Source of the DNA: Opitutus sp. ER46
GTDB lineage: Bacteria > Verrucomicrobiota > Verrucomicrobiia > Opitutales > Opitutaceae
Direction of reading: 5' to 3'
Assembly: GCF_003054705.1 (NCBI RefSeq)
Contig: NZ_QAYX01000023.1
Span: 496,001 to 560,000, forward strand
DNA length: 64,000 nt
A model generated the notes under the pieces. It was not told the origin of the DNA. It saw nothing but the letters and a program-made list of their open reading frames with translations, and searched no databases. The stretch's first letter is position 1; each line of letters starts with the position of its first letter. Of the stretch, positions 1 through 8,283 are shown in pieces. The translations under genes were made by a program, and so were the position numbers.

Positions 1-2172
1 GTTGCCCTCGGCAACACTGCGGCTGGCACGGTCTCGGTCGACAAGAAACTCGACCTTACTGTCAGCGCCGGCGCCACTGCTGTGACCGACGCAACCAACA
101 ACGCGAAGGTTGGCGGCAACCTCACGATTACGTCGACTGGCGCGGCCGTGGTTACCCTCGATGGTGCCACTGGCAACGCGGTGGGGCTGAACAGCAGCTA
201 CGGTGCGGTCAAGATCACGACCGTTGGTGGCGCGGCGAAGGTCTTCGAAGCTCAGACCCTGAACCTCGGTACGATCAACTTGGGCGGCGCAGACCTGACT
301 GCCTATAGCGCGACCGGTATCGTCAACTCGGGTGTCATCACCGCCGTTAACGTTAAGGTTGGCGCGGGCACGGCTACTAATCCGGGCGACATCGCCTTGG
401 ATTTCAAGGATGGTAACGCCATCACCGGTACGGTCTCCCTGTACGACGATCTCGGCCTTCTGGGCTCCACGCTGGTTGGCAACTACCTCGCGAAGAACCT
501 GACCATCGTGAACAACGCCGCTTCGGCGAGCTTGGTTTCGATTGGGACGGCCGACACCAACGCCAAGGTCAACGTCAATCTGACGACATTGGGGACCAAT
601 GCTCTCAACTTTACCGCGTTGAACACGACCGGTTCGGTCACCTTGACTTCTGGCACCGGTGCGATCACTGGCGGCTCGAGCAAGTACACCAGCGTCACGG
701 TTAACGCCGGCGGCGCGGTCAACCTTACTACGGCGGGTGCGCTTACGGTTAACGGGAATATCTCGGGCACCGGCGCGGTTACGTATACTTCCTCCGGTGG
801 CAATCTGACCATCGGTCAGTATGTGAGCACCTCGACCGGCGTGACGACCTTCGCTGGCGCGAACGCCGTTATCGACTCGTCCGCGGGCATCTCGATCTTC
901 GGTGACACCACCTTCACTGGGAAGTCGCTGAGCATCACCAACGCAGGCCACAACTTCGGTCAGGTCTCGATCACCACGACTGCTGGTGGCGCCTCGATCG
1001 TAGAGGCGGGGACCCTTCGCCTGAAAGCCGCCAGCGTGACGGGCGGAAATCTGGTCGCGACCAGCACCTACGGCGATGTCATCCAGTCGGGTGTGATCAC
1101 TGCGAACAAGGACGCTACGTTTAAGGCCAGCAACGGCGCCGTTACGCTCGATACCTCGGCGAATGTCATCACGGGCAACGTTTCGTTGACCGCGTTGAAC
1201 ACTTCGAAGTTCAGGAACACTCTCGCGACCAAGCTTGGTGCTGTGACGGTGGCGGCGGGCGGTCTCACCGTTGATCTCTCCGGTACCGCGGGTATCGCGC
1301 TGACGCAGAAGACTGGCACCGCGATCTATACGTATGGTGCGACGACGCTTAAGACGAACGCTGCGGCGATCACGCTTACGAACTCTGGCAATCAGTTCGG
1401 TGGCCTGACTCTGGCGAGCAATGGCGGCGATATTGCGGTGACAGAGCTCACTACGCTCAACTTGGCGGCTGTGACCACCGGTGCTGGTAACCTGACCGTT
1501 ACTTCCGAAGGTGGCGATATCATCGATACCGGTGTTGTGACCGTGGGCGGCGTGGCGTCATTTGCCGCGACGATCGGTAGCATCACGTTGGACAAGGTCG
1601 GCAGCGATTACGCGGTTGTTAAGCTCAGCGCTGCTGGTGATGCTCAGATTATCGACAGTATCGGCAATCTGCAGCTCGATACGTCGAGCGTTACGGGGGC
1701 CCTCTATGTTGAGAACACCCTCGGCAACATTAGCCAGCTGGGTGCGCTTACGATTGGTGGTAACTCTACCTTCATCGCGTCAGCCGCCGGGAGCTCGCTG
1801 ATCCTGAACAACACGGCCAATGCGTTCGGCGCCTTCCGCTTCACGGCGGGCACGGGTGGCACCCTCATCAACGAGGCCACCAGCTTCAACCTCCGCGCGG
1901 GCAGCATCTCGACGGGTGCGGTTACCATCAACACGGGCGGTGACTTCCTCACCTCCGGCACGGGTGGCAGCAGCATCACGAACAACCTCACGATCAACGC
2001 CACGGGCACGATCATCCCCGGCGCTGGTTCGCTCCTCGTCACTGGCACGTTCACGGTCAAGTCGGACTCCCTCAAGGATCTGAGCGCCCTGAACAAGTCT
2101 GGTAACCTGGCCGGCAAGGATCCGGTCAACCAGGGCACCGGTGAGTACAAGGCCCCGACGCAGGACCTCTGA
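1..2172 (+). CDS. Repetitive beta-helix surface/adhesin-like protein, C-terminal part (5' end outside window)
   Basis: The frame is open from base 1, so this is the last ~723 codons of a larger gene. The protein is rich in Gly, Thr, Ala, Val, Asn and Ser, has almost no Cys or Trp, and alternates short hydrophobic strands with G/N turns, as in filamentous-haemagglutinin or autotransporter passenger beta-helices. Long internal repeats are visible: an N-x-F-G turn recurs at about 940, 1381 and 1807, and a G-D-[VI]-I-x-[ST]-G-V block at about 1072 and 1513 (441 bp apart). No autotransporter barrel, LPXTG or PEP-CTERM signal is seen at the C-terminus, which ends in a polar tail. Role in adhesion or surface layer is inferred. 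The secretion route is unknown because the N-terminus is missing. Confidence 0.75.
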   Translation, partial: VALGNTAAGTVSVDKKLDLTVSAGATAVTDATNNAKVGGNLTITSTGAAVVTLDGATGNAVGLNSSYGAVKITTVGGAAKVFEAQTLNLGTINLGGADLTAYSATGIVNSGVITAVNVKVGAGTATNPGDIALDFKDGNAITGTVSLYDDLGLLGSTLVGNYLAKNLTIVNNAASASLVSIGTADTNAKVNVNLTTLGTNALNFTALNTTGSVTLTSGTGAITGGSSKYTSVTVNAGGAVNLTTAGALTVNGNISGTGAVTYTSSGGNLTIGQYVSTSTGVTTFAGANAVIDSSAGISIFGDTTFTGKSLSITNAGHNFGQVSITTTAGGASIVEAGTLRLKAASVTGGNLVATSTYGDVIQSGVITANKDATFKASNGAVTLDTSANVITGNVSLTALNTSKFRNTLATKLGAVTVAAGGLTVDLSGTAGIALTQKTGTAIYTYGATTLKTNAAAITLTNSGNQFGGLTLASNGGDIAVTELTTLNLAAVTTGAGNLTVTSEGGDIIDTGVVTVGGVASFAATIGSITLDKVGSDYAVVKLSAAGDAQIIDSIGNLQLDTSSVTGALYVENTLGNISQLGALTIGGNSTFIASAAGSSLILNNTANAFGAFRFTAGTGGTLINEATSFNLRAGSISTGAVTINTGGDFLTSGTGGSSITNNLTINATGTIIPGAGSLLVTGTFTVKSDSLKDLSALNKSGNLAGKDPVNQGTGEYKAPTQDL

Positions 2173-2205
2173 TTCTAGTTGTTGACTAAAAGGTAACGCC
2201 GCAAA

Positions 2206-2236
2206 GGGCGACCGGGTAACCGGTCGCCCTTTTTTT
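2206..2236 (+). terminator. Rho-independent terminator of the adhesin-like gene
   Basis: A perfect 10-bp stem (2206-2215 with 2220-2229), a GTAA tetraloop and a run of seven T (2230-2236) lie 34 bp after the stop codon. It separates the adhesin-like gene from the downstream ABC ATPase. Confidence 0.95.
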
Positions 2237-2276
2237 GTCTTGGTTAATCCCGCTCCTGCGCGCTTAACAGAACGCC

Positions 2277-3614
2277 ATGGTGGCCAATTCACCGGCGGCA
2301 GTGGAATCGCCTCTCGGCGCTGATTCCAACGCTGCTCCGGCAATCGAAATCCGTGAGCTGACGAAGCTCTATCACCGCAACGTCTCGCTTCGCAGCTCCT
2401 TCGCGCGGGGACTCGGTTTCGGCTCCCGTCTCGATCGCGCGTCGAACGGCGCCGTCGCCGCGCTCGATCACGTATCCTTTACCGTGCAGCGAGGTGAGGC
2501 ATTCGGCATCATCGGCCGAAACGGCGCCGGCAAGAGCACGCTGCTGCAGATCGTCGCAGGCACCTTGCAGGCGTCCTCGGGCGCGTGCCGCGTCAACGGC
2601 CGTATCACCGCGCTGCTGGAACTGGGGTCCGGCTTCAACCCCGAGTTCACCGGACGCGAAAACATCTACCTGGCCGGCGCGATCCTCGGCATCTCCCGGG
2701 CCGAAATGGAGACGCGCTACGAGCGCATTGTCGCATTCGCCGATATCGGCGACTTCATCGATCAACCGGTTAAGACCTATTCCACCGGCATGATGATGCG
2801 CGTGGCGTTTGCCGTCGCGATCTCGGTCGAGCCGGACGTCTTGATCATCGATGAGGCCCTGAGCGTCGGCGACATCCTGTTCCAACAGAAATGCAGCGCC
2901 CGGATGCGGGAGCTGGTCAACGCCGGCGTCACCCTCCTCGTCGTAACCCACGACACGGCCTTTGTCCTCAACATGTGCCAGAGGGCGCTCTGGCTCGATC
3001 AGGGACGCATGCGCTACCTGGGGGAGGCGGGGGCCTGCGTGCGGGAGTACGTGACCGCCATGGCCGCGCTTTCAGGCAACGCGCCAGCGCCCACCGACGA
3101 TTTCAACGCGCTCGCAACTGTTCCGCTGCCGACCGCTCCGGAACTGGCGCTCGCCGAGAAGGAGCGCCTGGGGGATGGCGGCGTGCGCATTGCGCGCGCT
3201 TGGCTGTTGCACGCCGACGGAGGGGCAGGCTCGACGTTCCGGCTTGGCGACTGGGCCGTCGCTGTCGTCCTGATTCGGGCGTCCCGTCACGTCCGAGGCG
3301 TCAGCGCGGGTTGCGAACTGCGCAACCGCCATGGCCAGGTGATGTTCGCCACCGGGCTGCGCGTGGCGCGGCGCCTCATTGCCGAGATTCCCGCCGGCAA
3401 GGCGTGTCTTGTCTCAATCCGGTTCCGCCTCGAACTGCAGCCGGGGCAATACACCCTCGACCTCGGCTGCGGGGCGGGAGTCGACGCCGACAACACCTGG
3501 GACCGCGTGCTCAACGTCGCGGTGATCGAGGTCTCAGCGGCATCCGAGCAAGAAGTCGTGCACGGACTTGTGCGGCTGCCATACGAGATCGGCGTTTCCC
3601 GCGTCGCGGGCTAG
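2277..3614 (+). CDS. wzt: Polysaccharide ABC exporter ATP-binding protein, Wzt-like
   Basis: 445 aa. The N-terminal half is an ABC ATPase: Walker A GRNGAGKST at about residues 80-88, a degenerate signature YSTGMMMR, and Walker B LIIDEALSVGD, all typical of the O-antigen/teichoic-acid (Wzt/TagH) branch. The ~170-residue C-terminal extension resembles the Wzt C-terminal carbohydrate-binding beta-sandwich that selects the glycan cap. It should energise export of an undecaprenyl-linked polysaccharide across the inner membrane. The likely permease partner is the convergent gene at 3656-4504, only 41 bp away, whereas wzm and wzt are normally co-directional. The ATG start follows the upstream terminator by 40 bp. 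Confidence 0.85.
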   Translation: MVANSPAAVESPLGADSNAAPAIEIRELTKLYHRNVSLRSSFARGLGFGSRLDRASNGAVAALDHVSFTVQRGEAFGIIGRNGAGKSTLLQIVAGTLQASSGACRVNGRITALLELGSGFNPEFTGRENIYLAGAILGISRAEMETRYERIVAFADIGDFIDQPVKTYSTGMMMRVAFAVAISVEPDVLIIDEALSVGDILFQQKCSARMRELVNAGVTLLVVTHDTAFVLNMCQRALWLDQGRMRYLGEAGACVREYVTAMAALSGNAPAPTDDFNALATVPLPTAPELALAEKERLGDGGVRIARAWLLHADGGAGSTFRLGDWAVAVVLIRASRHVRGVSAGCELRNRHGQVMFATGLRVARRLIAEIPAGKACLVSIRFRLELQPGQYTLDLGCGAGVDADNTWDRVLNVAVIEVSAASEQEVVHGLVRLPYEIGVSRVAG

Positions 3615-3655
3615 CCCCGGAAGAGCCCGGCGCCAGGCACGATCCTTCGCGGCCC

Positions 3656-4504
3656 CTAGATTACCTCCGCGAACGAGCGCCGGAGCAGCATGAAGCAGGC
3701 GTGCCCGAGTGCCAGGGTGACCAGCGCAACCGCGTACACGTAGGCGAGGTTGGTCCACGGCATGGGCTGGTGCCAGAGCACGACCCGCCGGCCGAGGTCG
3801 AGAATCTGCAGGAGTGGATTGAAGCGCAGGATCTCCCACGCGTACGGCAGCGCCGTCATCTTGGTGGGTGCGAACATCACGGCGCTGCCGAATTGCAGGG
3901 CGGTGCCGATGAACGGCGTGAGTTGGGCGACGTCACGAATGAACACCCCGATCGCGGATAGCGCCCAGCCAATGCCCAGGGCCAGCATGAGGAGCGGAAG
4001 GATCAGCACCGGCAGCCATAGCACACTCCAGGAGACGCCCGCCGTGCCGAACAGGCTGCCCACCAGCACCAACGCGAGACTTACACCGAGGTGGTACGCG
4101 GCGTCGCCAACCTTTGCCACCGGGAGCACCTCGAGTGGGAACACGACCTTTTTCACGAAGTTCGGGTTGCCGGCGATCAGGAGCGGGCCCCAGCCGAGCG
4201 TCTCGGCAAACACGTGGTACATCGCGAGCCCGAAAAACAGCGCCAGGACGAAGTCGAACTCCGTTTCGCCGGGAAGCACGTTGAAACGGCCCCCGAAGAT
4301 TGCGCCGAACACGAACCAGTACAGCACCAGCATCGAGAGCGGGTTGACCAGGGCCCAGATCGCCCCAAGCCGGCTGCCGCGGTGCCGCACTTCGATCTCG
4401 CGCACGGCAAACTGCCAAGCGAGCTCACGATGCCGCCAGAGATTGCGGCCGATGCACCAGGGATTCAGGAGGGCAAAGACGGACGAGGAGTCGAAGGATG
4501 CCAC
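3656..4504 (-). CDS. wzm: Polysaccharide ABC exporter permease, Wzm-like (ABC-2 type)
   Basis: 282 aa with about six hydrophobic membrane segments. The cytoplasmic N-terminus carries the motif WQFAVREIEVRHRGSRLG...WALVNP typical of ABC-2 permeases for O-antigen and capsular glycans. The mid-protein segment NPNFVKKVVFP is likewise characteristic of this family. It forms the channel for lipid-linked glycan export with a Wzt-type ATPase. It is the last gene of a minus-strand group (fusion GT, DegT aminotransferase, GH130-like protein, permease), 30 bp after the GH130-like gene. Its presumed ATPase is encoded convergently at 2277-3614. Confidence 0.85.
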   Translation of the reverse strand: MASFDSSSVFALLNPWCIGRNLWRHRELAWQFAVREIEVRHRGSRLGAIWALVNPLSMLVLYWFVFGAIFGGRFNVLPGETEFDFVLALFFGLAMYHVFAETLGWGPLLIAGNPNFVKKVVFPLEVLPVAKVGDAAYHLGVSLALVLVGSLFGTAGVSWSVLWLPVLILPLLMLALGIGWALSAIGVFIRDVAQLTPFIGTALQFGSAVMFAPTKMTALPYAWEILRFNPLLQILDLGRRVVLWHQPMPWTNLAYVYAVALVTLALGHACFMLLRRSFAEVI

Positions 4505-4534
4505 GGTTCGGCGCCTGTTCTCCCGCGCTCGTGT

Positions 4535-5518
4535 TCAAAGCGCAACACCAGCGTTCGTCGCGACTGGTTCGAGCGTCGCGAGGATGGCTTGGTGGTCGAG
4601 GATCGCGAGGGCGCAGCGTTCATCGTCCACGCCGAGACTCACCACCCAGTGGCCATTCGCATAGGCTGCGCCCGCCGGATAGACGACACCGCCGATCGCC
4701 GCGTTCAGCTTTGGCAGCGAGCGTCGTGCCGCTGCGGGCAACGGGATCGCCACCGGAATGCGCGGCATGTCGGTGGGCGCGAACGGAGCGCGCGCCGCGA
4801 AACGATAGACACCGGCCGTGTAGTGGTAACCGTCGTCCCCGTTTTCGATCGAGTGGCAGAACGAATAGAAATGATCTCCGCAACGCTGCGGCGGCGCTCC
4901 TCCCCGCAATCCACCGTGCGCCTGCGCGTAGCCACCCGGGTTGGGCGTTGCCGGACCGACCTCGGAAAACTCGATCGGTCCGTTGCCCGCCAATGAGAAC
5001 CGCAGCACGCGGTGGGGATGCACCGAGTACACGGCGAACAATCCGTCCGCTTCGAAGAGCGCCCAGTTCTTCTCCAGTTTCTGGCGCCGTCCCGCGAGCG
5101 CCAGTTCCCGCGCCCGGCTTACCGGTTGGAGCGTCACCGCGTCGAGTTCCTGCAAAAATTGATGGTTCTGCGGCTCATGCCAGCCGGAGTTCCAGTACAC
5201 GAATAGACGGCCGCTCAGCCGATACAGTCGCGGATCGGCGAACCAGGTCGTCGTCTGACCAACTGCGTCCGCCAACGCGCCGAACCGCACCTGGTCGCTC
5301 AGGGCTACCGGTGAGCCGGGAACCACGGCGAAGCGTTCCGTGAGCCGGCAGATGGCGATGCGCCGCTTTGCGGCCGGCTCGATGACCACGCGGTACGCGA
5401 GTAGCCATCCCGCGCGTTCGCGCAGCAGTCCCGCATTGAAGACACGCACCGCCTGGCCGCGCGCTTCATCACGCCACGCCGCCGGCAGCAGCTCAGCGTT
5501 GTCGAACAACACGATCAT
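4535..5518 (-). CDS. GH130-like five-bladed beta-propeller protein
   Basis: 327 aa, no signal peptide. The sequence around HGGLRGGAPP, the HYTAGVYRF block, the following P-F motif and the late GGVVYPAGA...WVVSLGVDD strand match the pattern of GH130 beta-mannoside phosphorylase/mannosidase-like propellers. Family members act on mannosides by phosphorolysis or hydrolysis. The substrate here cannot be read from sequence, and I did not confirm the catalytic Asp/Glu. The start codon overlaps the stop of the DegT gene (ATGA), so the two are translationally coupled. That context suggests a role in making or trimming a surface glycan rather than in catabolism. Confidence 0.6.
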   Translation of the reverse strand: MIVLFDNAELLPAAWRDEARGQAVRVFNAGLLRERAGWLLAYRVVIEPAAKRRIAICRLTERFAVVPGSPVALSDQVRFGALADAVGQTTTWFADPRLYRLSGRLFVYWNSGWHEPQNHQFLQELDAVTLQPVSRARELALAGRRQKLEKNWALFEADGLFAVYSVHPHRVLRFSLAGNGPIEFSEVGPATPNPGGYAQAHGGLRGGAPPQRCGDHFYSFCHSIENGDDGYHYTAGVYRFAARAPFAPTDMPRIPVAIPLPAAARRSLPKLNAAIGGVVYPAGAAYANGHWVVSLGVDDERCALAILDHQAILATLEPVATNAGVAL

Positions 5519-6642
5519 CGGCTTTGGCCAAAAAATTGGCGGATGCTTGCGCCAACGGCTTCAATCTGGTCCGCGGTGTGATGCGGCCCGATCGGCAGGC
5601 TGAGCACCTCGGCGGCGAGCTGCTCGGCGATGGGAAAGTCGCCCCGTTTCCATCCGGCCCCGGCATACGCCGGCGCAAGGTGCGGCGGGGTGGGGTAATG
5701 GATCTGTGTGCCGATGCCGGCGGCCTCCAGATGCGCCTGCAACGCGGCGCGCTGACGGGTGCGCACGACGTAAAGGTGCCACACCGGCTCGGCCCACCCG
5801 GGCACGTACGGCAGGATGAGGTCGCCGACGCCCGCCAGCGCCGCCGCGTAGCGGGCCGCAAGGGCGGAGCGGCGCTGGTTCCAGGCATTTAGCAGCGGTA
5901 GTTTCGCCCGGAGGAACGCCGCCTGCAGCTCGTCGAGGCGGGAGTTCAGGCCGACGTATTCGTTCACGTAGCGCACCTTCGAACCGTAGTTGCGGAGGTG
6001 GCGCAGTTTGTCCGCCAGCTCTCGGTCGTCCGTGGTGATCGCGCCGGCGTCGGCCAACGCGCCGAGGTTCTTGCTTGGATAGAAGCTGATGCCGGCCGCA
6101 TCGCCCAAGGCGCCGGTCTGCCGCCACGGGCCGCCCGCGCCCTGGCGGCAGCGGGCGCCGTGCGACTGCGCGGCGTCCTCCAGCACGAACAGCCCGTGGG
6201 TGCGTGCGAAGGAGGCGATCGCCGGGAGATCTGCCGGCTGTCCATAGAGATGAATCGGCAGGATCGCGCGCGTCCGAGGGGAAACGACGCTGGCCAGCCG
6301 CTCGGGATCGAGATTGTGCGTGCGGGGATCGGGCTCGCACGGTACTGGTCGCGCACCGACGTGCGTGACCGCGAGCCAGGTCGCGATGTAGCCGTTTGAC
6401 GGCACGATCACCTCGTCGCCTGGGCCGATGCCGCGCGCCAGCAGCACGAGTTGCAGGGCCTCGAGGCCATTGGCCACGCCGATACAGTGCCGTGCGCCGA
6501 CGAAGGCGGCATATTCCTGTTCGAAGGCCTCGAGTTCCCGGCCCAGGAGAAAACGGCCGGATTCCATCACCCGCTGGTACGCGGCGTCGAGCGCTGGGCG
6601 GAGCTCGTCGACGGCCGGCTTGAGATCGAGCACGGGAATCAT
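5515..6642 (-). CDS. DegT/DnrJ/EryC1/StrS-family sugar aminotransferase
   Basis: 375 aa, a fold-type I PLP enzyme. It begins IPVLDLKP and contains VANGLEALQL, the VPSNGYIATW segment, EDAAQSHGA, and the lysine motif SFYPSKNLGALADAGAI that forms the internal aldimine. The family transfers an amino group to keto-sugar nucleotides (for example dTDP-3-keto-6-deoxyhexoses, as in FdtB/QdtB), giving amino sugars for O-antigen or S-layer glycans. The exact sugar is not determinable. An open frame extends far upstream inside the preceding gene; the ATG at 6642, five bases after that gene's stop, is the family-appropriate start. It is coupled by ATGA to the GH130-like gene. Confidence 0.88.
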   Translation of the reverse strand: MIPVLDLKPAVDELRPALDAAYQRVMESGRFLLGRELEAFEQEYAAFVGARHCIGVANGLEALQLVLLARGIGPGDEVIVPSNGYIATWLAVTHVGARPVPCEPDPRTHNLDPERLASVVSPRTRAILPIHLYGQPADLPAIASFARTHGLFVLEDAAQSHGARCRQGAGGPWRQTGALGDAAGISFYPSKNLGALADAGAITTDDRELADKLRHLRNYGSKVRYVNEYVGLNSRLDELQAAFLRAKLPLLNAWNQRRSALAARYAAALAGVGDLILPYVPGWAEPVWHLYVVRTRQRAALQAHLEAAGIGTQIHYPTPPHLAPAYAGAGWKRGDFPIAEQLAAEVLSLPIGPHHTADQIEAVGASIRQFFGQSR

Positions 6643-6647
6643 GAGGG

Positions 6648-8132
6648 CTACACGAACTTCAGCTTGCGCGCGGCGAACATCACCATGCGCAGGAGCAGCC
6701 AGCCGTGACGCCAGCGCTGGATGTTGGTCGTGCCATAGGTGCGGTCCTGATACCGGATCGGCACGTCGGCGATCTTGAGGTTCAGCTTGGCGGCGCCGAA
6801 GAGCAGGTCGAAGTCGCCAAAAGGATCGAAGTCGCCGAAGTAGGTGCGATTGGCGGCGACGCGCTCGTAGTGCGCCCGTGCAAGCACCTTGGTCCCGCAG
6901 AGCGTGTCCTTCACGGGCTGGCCGAGCAGCCAGGAGAAGATCAGGCCGAACGCCTTGTTGGCGCAGAGGTTTGCGAACTGCATGGCCTCCTGTTCCATCG
7001 GATAGACCAGGCGCACACCGTTCGCAAACTCCGCCCGCCCGCTCGCGAGCACCGCGTAAAACTTGGGTAGCTCCTCCGGCGGCATCGTGAGATCGGCGTC
7101 GAGGATCATGAGGATGTCCCCGCTGGCGACGGCGAAGCCGGCACGGACCGCATCGCCTTTGCCGCGGCCGGGCTGCTGAAGGATTCGGATGTTGCGCTGC
7201 GGATACGCGGCCGCCACGCGCTGAATCTCGGCCCAGGTATGATCGGTGGAGTTGCCCTCGACAAAAATCAGCTCCGTGCCCGCACCCAGCTCGGGTGTGC
7301 GCTGAACGGCGGCCTCGATGTTGCCGGCTTCGTTGCGCGCGGGGATGACGACGGAAACCGTCCGTGCCCGGCGGGGTGTGCGAGGTTGCGGCCGTGCGAC
7401 GAAGAAGATGGTGAGGCAGAACCACTGGAGCAGCGGGGCCAGCCAGCGGTTGACAAGCGAGCCGAGCCCCAGGACCGGCGACGGCACTAGAATCCGATTC
7501 TGGTCGAGGACCACCTCCCAATCCGCCAGCCGCAGCAGGTTGCGGACGTCGGCGCTCGCGAGCCAGCTGTTCTGCGGCTGGGCGGCTTTGAGGCCCAGCG
7601 CCTGTGCGAGCGAGAGGAACGGACGCCAGAGTGTGTTCTGAAAATTGATCAGCAGCCGCGTGTCAGGCGTCGCGACGCCATGGAGCCGTTCGAGCAGTTG
7701 CTGCACGTCCGCCGCGAGGTTGAGCGTGTCCGAGATGATGATGACGTCGAACTTGCCCTCGAGGCTCAACTCCTCGCCGGCCTGGACATAGAACTCGGCA
7801 TCGGGAACCTGCTGACGTGCGGCCTCGATCCGCTTGGCCGAGAGATCGACGCCCACGCGGCGGCCGGCTCGAATCAACGCCAGCAGATCTCCCCCACCAC
7901 ATCCGATCTCGAGCACGGAGGCGGACGGCGCGATCAACAGATTGTAGTAGTGGGAGAGCAGCCGTCGGTATTGGCGGGCAGCCCATTGTGGACGGACCGG
8001 GGCGCAATCATAGAACTCCCGTACCCGATTAAGGTGCCGTTGCACGAGCTGGGACGTCGATACGACCGGGTCCGGCTGAGCTTCAGTGACGTTGGCTGAG
8101 GGAAGGTCGGATGTTGATGAACTGGGATTCAT
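6648..8132 (-). CDS. Fused SAM methyltransferase - family 2 glycosyltransferase
   Basis: 494 aa from the ATG at 8132. An in-frame ATG 138 bp upstream exists, but the residues it adds look non-conserved. Residues ~30-250 form a class I methyltransferase (glycine motif VLEIGCGGGDLLAL, then GVDLS and IIISDTLN). After a hydrophobic link (WFCLTIFFVA), residues ~265-494 form a GT2 domain of the dolichyl-phosphate-mannose-synthase type: VVIPARNEAGNI, the DAD metal motif, and GRGKGDAVRAGF. It probably transfers a sugar to a polyprenyl phosphate or a growing glycan, and the methyltransferase may modify the same substrate. It is the first gene of the minus-strand glycan operon; a 151-bp gap separates it from the divergent tolC-like gene. 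Confidence 0.85.
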   Translation of the reverse strand: MNPSSSTSDLPSANVTEAQPDPVVSTSQLVQRHLNRVREFYDCAPVRPQWAARQYRRLLSHYYNLLIAPSASVLEIGCGGGDLLALIRAGRRVGVDLSAKRIEAARQQVPDAEFYVQAGEELSLEGKFDVIIISDTLNLAADVQQLLERLHGVATPDTRLLINFQNTLWRPFLSLAQALGLKAAQPQNSWLASADVRNLLRLADWEVVLDQNRILVPSPVLGLGSLVNRWLAPLLQWFCLTIFFVARPQPRTPRRARTVSVVIPARNEAGNIEAAVQRTPELGAGTELIFVEGNSTDHTWAEIQRVAAAYPQRNIRILQQPGRGKGDAVRAGFAVASGDILMILDADLTMPPEELPKFYAVLASGRAEFANGVRLVYPMEQEAMQFANLCANKAFGLIFSWLLGQPVKDTLCGTKVLARAHYERVAANRTYFGDFDPFGDFDLLFGAAKLNLKIADVPIRYQDRTYGTTNIQRWRHGWLLLRMVMFAARKLKFV

Positions 8133-8283
8133 GGATGCGGCGACACGCGAAAGCATACGAAGATAGTGACTGACATTGCGGCGGAACCTGTAACGCGAAA
8201 GCGCAATCTGATTTCCTCCCCTAAAAAGCTTTGCAATCGAGGGCCAATTCCAGCGGTCTGACCACCTCATTCTCTCACGTTAC

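Noticed and set aside
6643-7521. N-terminal extension of the DegT aminotransferase
   Set aside because: The extra ~290 codons are out-of-frame antisense-type sequence inside the methyltransferase-GT gene. The family N-terminus starts at the ATG at 6642.
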